A stretch of 64,000 nucleotides of DNA from Clavelina lepadiformis (Eukaryota; Chordata; Ascidiacea; Aplousobranchia; Clavelinidae). Location of the stretch: assembly GCF_947623445.1 (NCBI RefSeq), contig NC_135240.1, positions 28,520,001 through 28,584,000 on the forward strand, given 5' to 3'. Below are positions 37,201 to 54,845 of the stretch, piece after piece (position 1 is the first letter of the stretch; every line of letters starts with the position of its first letter). The notes beneath the pieces were generated by a model. It was not told the DNA's origin. It did no database searches and saw nothing but the letters and a program-made list of their open reading frames with translations. The position numbers were made by a program, and so were the translations under genes.

Positions 37201-39462
37201 AATATCAATGAAGCAAACTGGGCAGCATTATGACATAGTGGTGAGATGATGTCATAATATTCACATCACACAGGAAATTTGTTTAGTCATTGCCTCATTG
37301 GCTTTATATTCATGGCAACATTGGACAACACCAGCCAAAGTATTAACAAAGACGAGCAAAGTAGAGCAGGTGGCTGTCAATCAAAGCAAGTGGGAAATGT
37401 CGTACCGTCCAGATGTTGGAATTTGCATTTCTTGACGTGCTCCTTCTGTTCATCCCTTGGGCCCCGGTAAGAGCAACCAAACATTGCTTTGGTGCAGCGT
37501 AGCATGGTCCCAGGACACCTATTAAGCAGTGGGTTTATTGATAGATTTATCAGAAAGAGAAAAGAAAACATGTGTTCCCTATATTTAGCGCTGGCCTATC
37601 TCTATCATGACATTGCTTCTAGATACTTACAAGAAACAAAGTTAAAAAGGAGAAATGCTCTTTCAGAAGGTTGAGAACCTCTGATCAATATTGGTAATAA
37701 AATCGAAAAGCTAAGCACCACTTGACTAGAAGTGGCACTTGCCAGGAATGGTAAAACACAACTTGAATTGTGTCAAACAAAAGACAGTCTTTTTACAACT
37801 TCACAATCGTAAATTATTCATTTATTCTATTTTGCCATTTATTTTACTTTCATTTAATTTGAGTTTTCTCTTTTATTTCCAACAACCAACCTTTCCTTAA
37901 GATGAGCTTCAAGTTCAGACCTGGCAAGTGTGAGCTTACAATGTCCCTCATTGGGGCAATTCACTTGCAGTTTGTCCACAAGCTTTCTCATCACCAGGCT
38001 TGCCTGCCAGCAGTCTGCCGGGCTGCCAACACATATCATCTTTTGTAAATAATTGTTCAATTTGGACTTGTTTGATTTAGAAACCAACACCCCAGATCAC
38101 CGCTGAGTCATGACACTTCAAATGAATCAAGTTTCTTAAGAACTCTAAGCTTCAAGACTACAAATATTTACAAAAATGCCCAACATCAAGGTCTTGTCTA
38201 GTTTAAGATTGAAATAATTTCAATCAAACTAACACCTGGTGGTGAGGTCTTTCCTGTCGATGGGACACATCTTTTTCAGTCTGATGTAATTTTTGAGACA
38301 GACGCAGCAGAATGTGTGCCCACATTTTGTATCGTACGGGTCGAGGAATGGTTGCAGGCAGATGTCACAATGAAGGTCATCATCAACCTCCTGTGATGAG
38401 CAAAATAATTTAATGATTTCATTGCGTAAGTCATCAAAAGCAGGAAACTATCACTATTTGCTATGGTTAGATGCATATGGCCTCACAATTCTTGCTTCAC
38501 ACTAATATGCATTGTGCCAATAACAATAAAAATCTTATAACCCACCTCAGTGTAGTCGTATTCATGATTTTCAGTCAAACGATGTCGCTGTCCACACCTC
38601 TTGCAGTATGGTGCGGCATTGATGTTCGAAACCTGATGCTTCATATTCACACTGGATGAGTCAGCACTCGGCGGTGGCAATTCATCCGATGTCAGAGTAC
38701 TATCTGGCTCCATCGAGTGGTGATCGCTGGTCCTTCTGCTTCTTCTGTTAATACTGTGCGCTCCGGCGTCTAACAATGTCAAAGAGGTAATCGTTGAAGA
38801 CAGACATAATCAGTGAATGCCATGACAAGGCTGCCAGGGCTATCTTATGTAAGAAGCATAATCATATATAACAGCTGCCACGTATAAAACATTGAAACGT
38901 AATGAAAAATAAATCTACCATTCCCAGCAGTGGGGTTCTCTCTTCCTTCACGATTCATTGTCGAAAAATTTCTCTGCCCATCAATCAAGTCAGTGGATTC
39001 AGAGCTACGTGGAAGTGGCAGCAAAATTTGGTCGGAATGAACGGCATGAAAATTGCGTAATGGTTCGGAGTTGCATCGTGTGTGTGACGGCCAACTCGAA
39101 TCGTACGACGGGATTTCGACTTGCAGATCATCCAGCCTCATCCGCTCATCACTCTTTTTCTCCTGTTTCTTCTTCTTTTCTCTCTTCTGCTTCGTTTTAC
39201 TGCTTCTTTTTGAGGAGGTAAACACATCATTGTTTCTTTGCTCACTGACACTGTTGTCGAAATTATTCCGGTTTTCACTGATTGATCTTTGCACCGGCCG
39301 CCCAACGGCAACAAATCCAACTCCGCCCCCAGATATGTTGGTTACTTCAACGATGTCGCTGCTCATTTGAGATGCACTCTGTTGGTATTCCATTGGACGA
39401 TCTGAGCACCCGACCAGGTCCTCGTAGCTGCTTGATATTCCTCTGTTGTCTGCAGCTTCCAT
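34292..39462 (-). CDS. LNX: LNX-type E3 ubiquitin ligase: RING plus four PDZ domains
   Basis: Ligand-of-Numb-X family ubiquitin ligase and scaffold. Exons: 39462-38919, 38769-38546, 38390-38236, 38022-37891, 37518-37406, 36997-36798, 36280-36071, 35710-35546, 35479-35357, 35266-35192, 35126-34871, 34809-34539, 34472-34292; total 882 aa (human LNX1 728). Order: about 260 residues of N-terminal extension with a Lys-rich stretch; RING (CDIC...CGHTFCCVC...CPID); Cys/His TRAF-type zinc finger region; PDZ1 (ELGLAIVGG), PDZ2 (QLGIK...[10 protein letters not shown]), PDZ3 (SLGIVVAGG), PDZ4 (GLGFSIIGG). The segment before PDZ4 ([13 protein letters not shown]) and the end VMSWPGSVH match LNX1/2. One gene here corresponds to two in vertebrates. 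An NPVEHNY stretch before PDZ1 sits where vertebrate LNX has its Numb-binding NPAF/NPAY motif. Confidence 0.95.
36600..36645 (+). repeat. SINE body copy in LNX intron
   Basis: TTGCTGTCGTTGCTCTTGAG, then CAAGACAATTAATGAC: a diverged copy of the SINE body, within the intron between the two PDZ1 exons. Confidence 0.5.
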
Positions 39463-42400
39463 GTTCCAAATACTTTTACATAATGTCTAGTTGGCAGCAA
39501 CAACACAAAACCTTAACTGTGTAGGTCAAGCACATGACAAAAACTTTATTAATTTACACAATGGAGTTATGCTGCCATCGTACTGCGCTTAACACAAGTA
39601 ACAGTTTCATGAATTACCGTATTCACTTGATCAAAAGGTGTTCTTGATTTCAAGGCTCACACTTGTGAAATGTTGCAAAAAATTACGGTACTAAAAGACT
39701 AACGGCTTGGAAGTGTGAAACCGTTGTCTTACCGATGAAGAAGACTCGAAGAAGTGGACGTAACCAGTAACCACTGCACATGAGTTGCTACTGATTAACA
39801 GAAACAGAAGGTAAAATAGAAAATAGAATGTGCCCCTTGATTTAAAGCCGGACACAATGCTTTCAAAATGCCCTGGCTTTCACTCTAGTAAACATAACTA
39901 ATAAATTGCCAATTATCGCTTAAGATTTACTTCAAGTCATGCCCTGATGAATATAATAATTGTTGTAAGTAAGTATAAGTTGTAATTTAAATTGTCTTCT
40001 AGTGCTGCCATAGAAATCTCCCTGCAATAAAGTTTGCTTAAAGTGCGGCGGATAAATATGCAAATAAACTTAACACCAGAGCTTGCGTCAGACCAGCCAA
40101 GTGCATGGAACAAAGAATATGCAAAAGCATGACTGTGATGTTGGTTCAGTGATTTGGTGAATTTGACAACTTTCTCGTTATACAAACTTCTTGGTAATTC
40201 ATGTTTTTAAAACACCAGGTCTCTGGCATATCATATAAGTTTTCCAGGTCAAGCTGGGGCTGATTGAGTTAAAAATCTTTGGATGGAAAGAACCAGTGAG
40301 TAGCACAACTCTTAATGTGTTTGTCAAAAAAATTAAAATTTTATATAACAAACACGACGATTTAACGACCAGTTGGTATTTGATAGGACTGAAATAGTAA
40401 CCTAGGCACCATCATTTTAAATCACAATTCTTGGAATAATAACACTTCAAATAACTTTAAACTTTATAAATTAATATAATATAGATATATGTATATGTAT
40501 AGTTTCTGTAAATGTACAGTTTGGAGTTTTAAGAAATTCTCCTTACATAATGCAAAACTGAGGTCACGTAGCATGGTGTACAAACAGCAAAACTAACCAA
40601 TCACGGATTGACAATTCTGAGAAAAATTGCATTCAACCGGTGCTTATACTTGTACTTAACTTTCCAACCCTTTATATTCCAGCAATATGATAACTACTTC
40701 TATGATAAACTCATTTTCTAGTATCATTGTTAAGAGCCACCAAAAGCAAACACATTTAGTGCAAGTTAAACTTTTATGGCGCAGTTATGTATCTTTGTAT
40801 GTCGTAAAATTTCTAACTGTTTGTTGAATCTCAAAATCTGAATTACAGTTGTCTGGGTTGCATATCTTTCTCAGATCTCAATCTTTTCAATGACTTACAA
40901 CTATCAGGGATTAGGCAAACTTTACCCGACACAATGATATTATAGCTCTGCAGAAAGCTCACTAAACACAGAAATTTATATGAAACTTTCAAATACTGTT
41001 TTCAAAATTTTTCCTATGCTAAGATTCATCACAAACATGGTATCCAGGAACAAAACTATGTTCAGGAAATAGTTGCTGTGTATCCAGCTTCATGATGTCA
41101 CAGACGTCAGACGATTGCCTCTTGGCCGAAAAAAACATTTACATCATAGGCTATAGGCTTATATACACGAGCCGCTCTTCTACATGTTGGTGAGTGGTTA
41201 ATTTTAATTTTAGCTCTCGGCAGACGCCCATAAATAATGCAAACCATCTTCCTTTGTCCTACTGTTAAATTTCTGTTCGGTATTCCTGGCAGCCCTGGAA
41301 TAAAATATGAAGTAGGCTTCTTATACTTTTGTATTTCGTTGGCATCTTTAATTTTATTGGAATCCTAGCCTAGGTTGTTTCCAGGGTTGCCAGATTTTGC
41401 AGAGCAATATATACCAAATATCAAAAAATTATATACCAAATGTATACCAAACGAATCTGCAAAAATATATATATACCAAATTTATACCAAACAGATCTGA
41501 AAAAGCAAATGAAACGTTAATGTAAAAACTCTTTTTACACACACACCAACTTTAGGAGTAATTTTTGAAAGCTATCTAACTTACAGAAAAACGTTACTTT
41601 GACTGTTTAATTCATAATATGACTAGTTTTATTGATTAGTGACTATTGTTAACGCAAAACACTGCAGATCAGTTTTAGCCCACATAAATTGGTTCTGGAT
41701 TAGCATTAGTTTCATCATCTGCAAAGTGTGCAAAGTTTGCAATAAGGTGCATCTCCTCAATCACTAGATTTAGAGATCCAAGGAAATTCATGAGACCATT
41801 CTGAACGAAATTTTCGTTGACCATCATAACGTGGTTTCCATTTCCTTGATGCCATTATTATTCAATTTTGAATTTATCGTATAACGCCTTATAAACCAAC
41901 TAAATTTAGCGCCCAGCTACCGTTTTCTCAAGACGGCTGAGAACAGTGAGTGACAGTCAGCACTCAGCAGTTCAGTTTCAGTAAATTCAGTCCTACACTC
42001 TACTGTTAGTCTGTTACTGCAGGGTTGCCAGATTGTAAAGTAAATCTGTGGTAGAAATTCAGAAACAGTTTTTTTAATTTCAAAAATATACCAAGAATAT
42101 ACCAGTTTTCCAAAATATACCAAACGAAAAAGTCGCATACCAAACAGGTTTGAAATATTCCAGATTTCTGGAATTTGGTATATAAATATACCAGTTGGCA
42201 ACCCTGGTTGTTTCCACAAAAAAAATAGGTTATTTTAGCGCACTAAGGGTCAAAACCGAAGTTTGGTTGTAAATAACTTTCAATTTATAATTTAGAAACG
42301 CTACGTGTGTGAAATTTTGTTGGAACAGAATAGCGGTTATAGAGCGTTCGTTAAAATATATATTTTAATTTTGGTGTCATCTGAAAAATAAATTTAATAA

Positions 42401-43355
42401 AACAAAAGCAAGTTTAAAATGGTGCTTTTTGTTTCGCTTAGTTTGATGACATTGCATGTGAGGCTTGTGAGCTGTTTCATCAGATCTTTGTATTTTTCAG
42501 AAAACCAATTTCTTCGAACCCCCTTCTGTTCTATTATCCTGACAAATCATTGCGAATTTGGGGTAGACCACACAAAAATGCGAACCGAATAGAAAGATTA
42601 ATCCATCAGAGAGGAAGCCTATACCAAGGTGACCTGGCCTCGAGCAATGAGGAGTCATCTTCGTTCGAAATACACACATTTATATCTTTTCTTACGTACA
42701 TTGATCAAATTTGATCCACTGGATTTTATCTTGACACTGGGGCTAGGCAGTACAACGGCAGTGACATCAGGTATCGAACACGTACCGCATCATTGCGAGC
42801 ACAACAAAGAAACCCTTCGACACACGAGTCGAACATGAGAATTACAAATTGATTTTTAGAGCGGAGTTATATTAAGCGGCGTATTTTCCATGGAAGTTCA
42901 ACCTAACAAGCGGATTCTGCTGCAATCGGACACGATCCAGCAAATTCTACTACAATGAATGTATCTTTGTCACTTCGCTGCCTCAAGAAGAAGAACATAT
43001 TTTTAGATCATTTATTTATAAACAACTACAGTCGAGATATATCGAGATCATAGACTTCAATCAATCTTTAAGAAGATTTTACGGCAGTGGTATGACGTCA
43101 CAATAGAAGTCGATTGATCGAAACCGATGCCGATCTTCCTATGGCACCCTGGGTAAAAAACGGCGGGAAGGATTAAGTTGGCCACGTAGCACAAAATAGT
43201 TGGTCCAAGTTGAGCAGATCATTGTCAGCGTCAATATTGTCTCAGGAAAAAGAATTTTTTCGTTGTCTTTTCCTAAAACTGCTCTGTGGTCCACCAGTGG
43301 GGGGCGCTGAAGCGTGCGCGAAAAACAAGAAATATTTACACCATAAGTGATTGCG
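39463..43355. other. Spacer between LNX and SMARCA5
   Basis: About 3.9 kb, AT-rich. The only recognised structure is the hAT-type element at 41382-42206. The upstream region of LNX and the 3' end of SMARCA5 border it. No gene seen. Confidence 0.55.
41382..42206. mobile_element. hAT-type element with TATACCAAA subterminal arrays, 825 bp
   Basis: The left end CAGGGTTGCCAGA is matched by an inverted right end (GGCAACCCTG). A perfect 8-bp duplication GTTGTTTC flanks it at 41374-41381 and 42207-42214. Both subterminal zones hold repeated TATACCAAA-type motifs, at least four in each. A second direct copy of the left end (CAGGGTTGCCAGATTG) lies inside at about 42022. Minus-strand positions 41676-41860 read as an open, protein-like frame (...NHVMMVNENFVQNG...EEMHLIANFAHF...) ending in TAA; this could be the relic of a transposase or a captured exon. 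Confidence 0.85.
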
Positions 43356-48576
<5,221 letters not shown>

Positions 48577-50327
48577 GTTACTCCTCTATTTGCTTTATCA
48601 ATCACCTGTCACTGGGATAGCACAGGTCAATGTTAATTTTGCAGCAATTTTGTAAAGAATGACAATTAATAATTCAAAGAGGGAATAGTCAACAGGCGCA
48701 GCTGTTTATGAGCATTCCATCAAATTCCTTCTAGTTTTTATATTTCTAAGATGAAAAAGAGCACAAAGTATCTTTTTGGTTGCAGGCCTAGAGCTGGTTC
48801 ATTTACTGCCGAAAAGAGCCCACACTGCCACAAGCTTTGTGTTTAGGCTGGTGCTTATTACAGACTGCAAAATGCACCAATGCCTCGACTGGGAAGTACG
48901 GCAGTTTTCAACGACAAATCGTGGATGAAAAGACGACCTTTTGGCGTGTACGGAAAACTCAATTCTTTGTTTATTATGAATCGCTGTACCGATAGAAATG
49001 TTTGGTGTCCACGTTCACAGATAAATCTTGTGCAAGCAGGTATCAAACTTTCCACTATGGCCTAAGTGTTGTAGTGCAACATTTTCTACCCAGTCACCCG
49101 AGCCTAATTCTGGCCATCTTGCACCCACGAGAACTCGTCCAAAAGTCCCATGCTTTCCAGTCTGGCTCATAGTTAGAAACGGAATAGCTGAGGTACAACG
49201 TTTAGCATCCTAATTACCGCTCCGTACAGTTAATGGCAAAAAAAAATCCTAGGCCTATAAACGGTACAGTATAGGATATGAGAACTATGAGCTACGACAG
49301 TTCGATCAAACCATAACGCCATACCAACTTGAAATTAATGATACATCCTAGGCCGTCTTATGAAGCCTTGTTAACCAAAAAATACATTACTGACATGTCC
49401 GCGACGGACACAGGTTAAACCTCGAACGATCATGAGCTAGGCTGGTTTGGTCTCATCGCGGATCCAACCGCGGATTTCTTGCTGCAAACGGCGCGACTCG
49501 ACTATCCCATCGACATCTTTGATACGTACAAATAATTCAGAAAAAAATCAAAAATAATCCGAAGATGTCTACCTAATACCTATCCCCAGTCATTTTACTG
49601 TAAGGTCAAGAAGCATATATTGTTTATATCTACATAAGCTATAATAAAATCATCCTTATTCTTTAGTAGAAAAATATCTTTGTCGATTAGTTTTGTTGTA
49701 GCACCACTGTAATTTACACATTGCACTTTGTCAGCCTTCAGGGATTTGCCGTATTTCCCGTTCGTTTATTGTTTGCAAGCGTATATCTTGTCTCAGCCTT
49801 CTCGAACAACTAAGGTTAATGTAACATTTCTGGCGTGTTTGTTTCAATGCATTTCCACTAAATTTCTGTTTGTCAACATCAAGTGGTTAGGCTAACGCTA
49901 ACCCTTTTATCACGTTTAATACGGTTCTAAATTTTCTTGAAGTATCAGTATTGATATGCTCGGGACACTATATGCTTTAATCAAGATAGTGTGAATATCA
50001 GCCAGTCACAAGCGTGAATTAAATCAACGTAGATTGTTCGATATCCAGCAGTCAGAAATAAACGATTGAATCAAGCTCTGAATGGGCGAAAGATCTCTGC
50101 CTAATTTGCTTTTGCAACAATTTCTGTGGTAATTGTGGAAATCATTTTTATCTTGCGACACATGCTTTAATCCTACAGCCGGATAACGACCTCGATAATG
50201 AGATTTCCAAATACAGTAGGACTAAGTTATACTTTAGAAAACAAACATTGGTGTCAAAAACATTTCCTTGAAGTTATAAAGTTAATGATAAATAAAAAGC
50301 ATTTCCAAGACATAACATAATGCTTGA
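48577..50327. other. Spacer between SMARCA5 and the deoxyribonucleotidase gene
   Basis: Intergenic, no gene or clear repeat seen. It contains the SMARCA5 promoter region. Confidence 0.5.
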
Positions 50328-50951
50328 TCAAGAAACAGCGTCATATGAATTTATTTCTTTGACTTTTTCATCGATAACTGTGTGCAGGACGGGGTCGTTC
50401 CAACCACTCAACTTAATTTGTCCATTCTCTGGTATAACGTGACGATTATGATGAGTTGTAAAAAGTAAATGTTTCCAGCGAGCAACCTGAGAGCCTTGCT
50501 GGCTTATATCCGGTTTATCATCGATGAGAAAGTGACCGTTCACAACACTTTTGTCTCTTGTCAATATTATTTTCTCAGTAAACTTCTTCCCCAGGTTGTT
50601 GGATACCCACCGATATTTTTCCAGAACACAATTCTCAAACTTCCGAAGTGGGCTTGTGCAGATGAACAAGTTTACGTCATCTCGTCCAGCTAGTGAGAGC
50701 ATGCCCTTCAAAGCTCCCTCAATCTTGGGCAAGTTGAGGAAGAAATCTTTCTCTTCAACAATGCTCCTGGCATCCACAGATGCGCCAAACATTTCCATGT
50801 ACTGCTCTTCAACATAAACAGAGTTTCTTTCATCAAGAGGAATAAAAGGAAGGTCAGGATGCATCTGTCTGAATCGTTGTAAAAATCCAGCATCGAAATC
50901 ACATAAAACGCCATCCATATCAACCAACACACAAACCTTCTTGTCGAACAT
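50328..50951 (-). CDS. NT5C: 5'(3')-deoxyribonucleotidase (dNT, HAD family)
   Basis: Dephosphorylates deoxyribonucleoside monophosphates to control dNTP pools; Mg-dependent HAD phosphatase. The 207-aa protein (human cytosolic form 201) has motif I VDMDGVLCDFD with the nucleophile Asp at about residue 11, motif II in LFICTSP, the substrate-site Lys-rich KFENCVLEKYRWV, and motif IV LIDDKPD. No mitochondrial presequence is visible from the chosen start, favouring the NT5C over the NT5M form, though a single ancestral gene is also possible. I chose ATG 50951 (CAAAATGT) because a strong acceptor TTATTTTTCCAG ends 10 bp upstream; the ATG at 50993 would lie in the intron or outron. The coding sequence is intronless, unlike its multi-exon human relatives. 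Confidence 0.9.
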   Translation of the reverse strand: MFDKKVCVLVDMDGVLCDFDAGFLQRFRQMHPDLPFIPLDERNSVYVEEQYMEMFGASVDARSIVEEKDFFLNLPKIEGALKGMLSLAGRDDVNLFICTSPLRKFENCVLEKYRWVSNNLGKKFTEKIILTRDKSVVNGHFLIDDKPDISQQGSQVARWKHLLFTTHHNRHVIPENGQIKLSGWNDPVLHTVIDEKVKEINSYDAVS

Positions 50952-53900
50952 TTTGGCTGAGTCTGGAAAAATAACCATCATTGTATTTGCCAAATAAACC
51001 CGCTACGAGTGTTTTGGGCAAGTTGAAATTTATCACAAGTTATAATAATTGACTTGGACTTAACCTAGCAATCATCCGACTTTTTAAACTAAGTCTTTTC
51101 ACTGGCAATAAACGTTTCGTTAGAACGCGTTAATCGCACGAACGCCAAAAGCGTAATTACTTCAAGCTATCATGCGCTACCTGTGCGGTCGTTTATGCTT
51201 TTATCATCCATTCATATTCTGTGTGAAGTTTCCGCTCACTCTGTTTACCAGAGGCTAACTACGTAAACTAGTGCGCCGGTGAGTCAACATCGCTCGAACC
51301 AAGCACGCAATAAACCTGTAATTTAAGTCACCACTTCTCCTATACACTCCTTTTCACGCTTTATTGATCATGCGTGAAATCAGTCATGTGATCTGTTACA
51401 AGATTGTAACATTCGTGAGAATGATCTAATAAAAAGCTACTTTAGATTGTGGTTAAGCTGCTAACCTATTTACATCAAAAAACAACAACAACATTTTCTT
51501 ATTCTTAAAGCAATAGGCTATCCAGTAATAGCCACAGTAGGGCTCTATTAGGAAATAGCTTCATGCCAACGTACGAAGAAAATCATCATCCACGATGTCA
51601 TCAAAGTTAAACTGTTGCATAGAATAGGTAGTTTTAAGTTTCCAGGACGTTCTCTTGAATGACAACATCAATGCGGCAGATAACGAAGTGCTGGGAAATA
51701 TCCAACTGAGACTGCCATTTACAATGAACGCAAATCTTAAGCAGGTGATGACGGGTGAAAGCGCGTGAGGTGAGTCGTGGGGCAGCATGAAATTATTTTG
51801 CACTTGTGAAAACCCTTCCGGCGATGACGCAGCTGTTTCATTTCATTGCCAACTGGTATTAACATTTCTAAGACTCCTTTCCACCAATTCAAACTTCTCA
51901 CGATGAGCAAAGTTTCACAATGGAAAGGAAACTTGTCATCATTTGACCTATCGCGTTATCTTAGCCGATGCACTTCCACGTCATTATGAATTAATTGGGC
52001 TGGATTCTAACCAAAACAAGCAAGAAAATTCTGTTTGCTTTGCCGTGCTGACAGTTCATCAATTATTATTTGCAATGGGACGAACACGAACTACAGCACT
52101 TGCTGCGTAGCCAGGAAAATTGCATTTTTTATTTTTCGCCATTGACTGTGCGGAGCGAAAGTTACGATGCTAACCGTTGTAGTTATAGCACAATAAGACA
52201 CGTGCTCACGAACAGTTACCGAGCAAGAAAAAGTGGCAAAACCCACAAAACTTCTTCTGTTCATGAATAAGTTAATGGCGAAAAATAAACATTTATACCT
52301 TTAGCCTGTAAAGCTGCAGGTGACCAAGGAATTCTGAAAAGTTGGCTTCGTCACAAAACCTTCACCTAGAAAACTCACTGCCTATTGCTCATAAGAAAGG
52401 CAAGACATCGAATAAACAAATAAACGCTGCCAGCAGTTTCCACGCGTTGACATGCTGTAATTAATAACACAAGGCTGCAGCCTATTCGTTATTTCCTGTT
52501 CGCTGATTTCAAAACTGGAAAAGTACGCGCCAATACCACCACGTGATAGACATCATATAAGCAATAGAATTACATCATGTTTATTAATGTGTGAAGGTTT
52601 TTAAACTGAGTTCATTGTTTAAAACCGAGATATACACAAATTTATGGAAAACTTTTTAATGCTTTCTAAGCTTGTAACCAGTAGTCGTAGTTGCTGGTGA
52701 TTGTCAAGTGCATCACGCAGTTGACTAAATGTCATGGTAACAAAGCAAGACCTTGCGATGTCTGACTGTAGGCTACATGAGGAACAAGACTCATGCGAAA
52801 TCTTCTATAGGATGAGTTCTTAGGCACAATAGCACTCAAAAGTCTTGTTAATACAAATGTTTACTTTACTGACGTCGCAATTCATACCAATTCTACCAAA
52901 GACCACGAGGTGGAAGCTCGAATAACAGAAACTTTAAAGCGAATTATTGTTACAGCGAGTTAGAATGAAACAAAAACAACGAATGTAAACAAAGAATTTA
53001 ACGGTAAAACTTCATAAAAAGAATAATTTTATTGAGTTAATGTGAATCAAGTTGCAAATAATTACTCCTCAATCTATTTTTGAGAGCGGAGAGTTGAAGT
53101 AACGGCCAAGCAAGTTAAGCAATTTTCAAATAAACGGCATTTGGTAAACACCAACAAAAGACAAAAAGACTACAGTTTTCAATAAAGAACAAGAAAAGAA
53201 AAATGTCTTTTTGCTTTGAAGCAGAGACACAGCTTTCTGATGTTTGTTTTTACTTTGAGGACGGAGGATGTGAACTTACTTGAGCAATGTGAAGGCAAGA
53301 TTTTGAATTTTGAAACTCTTGGTTTCGGTGGCATGCGTCTATGGATGGATGCATTTTTCACAAAAACTTCTCTTCCTAGAAAAATGCATCGATCTTTCGG
53401 CCCAGCAGTTGGCAGCAGGAGTCAACATCCTGGTTTGGATGACTTACGGCACTGACTTGGAAAGGTGGAGAAGATACTGCATCCAATGAAGAGGTCTCCT
53501 GTAGGCCATATAAAAATTATGTAATTATAATTTCTTATAAGTAACCTATAACAATCGTTATAATTAATCATATTTACTGTTAATTACAATCATAAATATT
53601 AGAAAATAGTGAATCCGTTTTATGCAGAATTCACGTATCACCGTCTTAAGTTGAAAATTAAAATAAAATCGTGAATTGTAAGAAATATTGGAAGTTTATT
53701 TTCTAACCATCCCGCAACCCAGATATATATGGAAGCATTTCAGGAGCCGTCCAGCAACGAAAAATGCCATAAAATCTTTGTTTGTTTTATTATAGAGTGA
53801 ATTTACTAAAACACTGATTACTCAGAACATCCTGCATGGGGCTCTCTGAAATTTTGCATGTTCATTTAGTGAGCTTAGGACTACGATTCCATAAAATGTC

Positions 53901-54845
53901 ATCAGAATACCATGATTCAAACTTTTTTAACAGAGGCACAAAATTGACACCAGAATTTTTGGTTTAAAAACCCAATTTAGACAACTCTCATGGCAATTTT
54001 TAGCCGCCCTAGGACATTCAAATATACCAACTGGTAGGGTAAGTCCCATACCGCAATAAGTGGTCTAATGTCGTCATCGTGGAAGAAGCAGAATCAGCGA
54101 TCCGTGATTTTTTGGAGAAACTCAGTTTGTGCCACTGAGACAATCCGACATTGGGTGGGTTCCAACCTAGCATGGATGTGGTAGAGTCTCGTTCGCTCTA
54201 TAGCGCACCCAGTAAGTTCACTTGGGGACTGGTAGATAAAAGTCATAATAAAGTTTCTTGCAACCAGGGATGGGTCAAAGTCCCGCCAACCATGAAGCAT
54301 TGCACATTTTATCTCTCTGCTGACTTCATGTGGCTACTTATGCACTGATGTGGCACGCTGGTAAAAATTTTGCCAAAAACGAACATTTCAAGTCAATTAT
54401 GACGTGTCAGTAGAACAGGCAACGCACCCAAGGTTTCTTGCGAGTCACCGCGTGCGTGAAGGTCGTCACAGGACGCAGGGTGTAAAAATATACTTTTAAT
54501 ACATAAAAATGCATATAACAGCTACAGTGCTAACAGGTCTATTTCAAGCAAATCAAACAAAAGAAACTTCTTCCAGCAACTTGACATTTGAACGAGACAT
54601 TCATCTTAATTAGCAAGGGAACATATTTTGAAACAAACGCAGTCGTAGTAATCGCGAAATCTGACTCGTTTGAGAAATTGAACAAAGTCAGTTGCAATAT
54701 TGACTGTGGAAAGTTAGAAATAAATAAAAACACAAAATCAGAGACAAAACACACAGCGACTACTTTGGCACTTAATCAAGTCCTTGATGAAGAGTTTAAT
54801 GGACGCCACATCATGGAGTTTCCGGCTTCATCGAAGACTTTCGAA
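50952..54845. other. Spacer between NT5C and C2CD3
   Basis: About 3.9 kb of AT-rich DNA. The upstream region of the deoxyribonucleotidase gene and the 3' end of C2CD3 flank it. It contains one miniature inverted-repeat element (52128-52289). Open frames at 51561-51803 and 53216-53455 show no family features. Confidence 0.5.
52128..52289. mobile_element. Miniature inverted-repeat element, 162 bp
   Basis: Left end TTTATTTTTCGCCATTGACT and right end, reversed, TTTATTTTTCGCCATTAACT form terminal inverted repeats of about 19 bp. The interior shares a block of about 70 bp with 3657-3735, showing it is dispersed. I could not define a target duplication. Confidence 0.7.

Noticed and set aside
38958..39370. 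Plus-strand open frames opposite LNX exon 1
   Set aside because: They are the reverse of a Ser/Lys-rich coding region; the minus strand joins correctly to the RING exon.
53216..53455. Plus-strand open frame of 79 codons
   Set aside because: No domain, no splice context and no recognisable family; likely chance.
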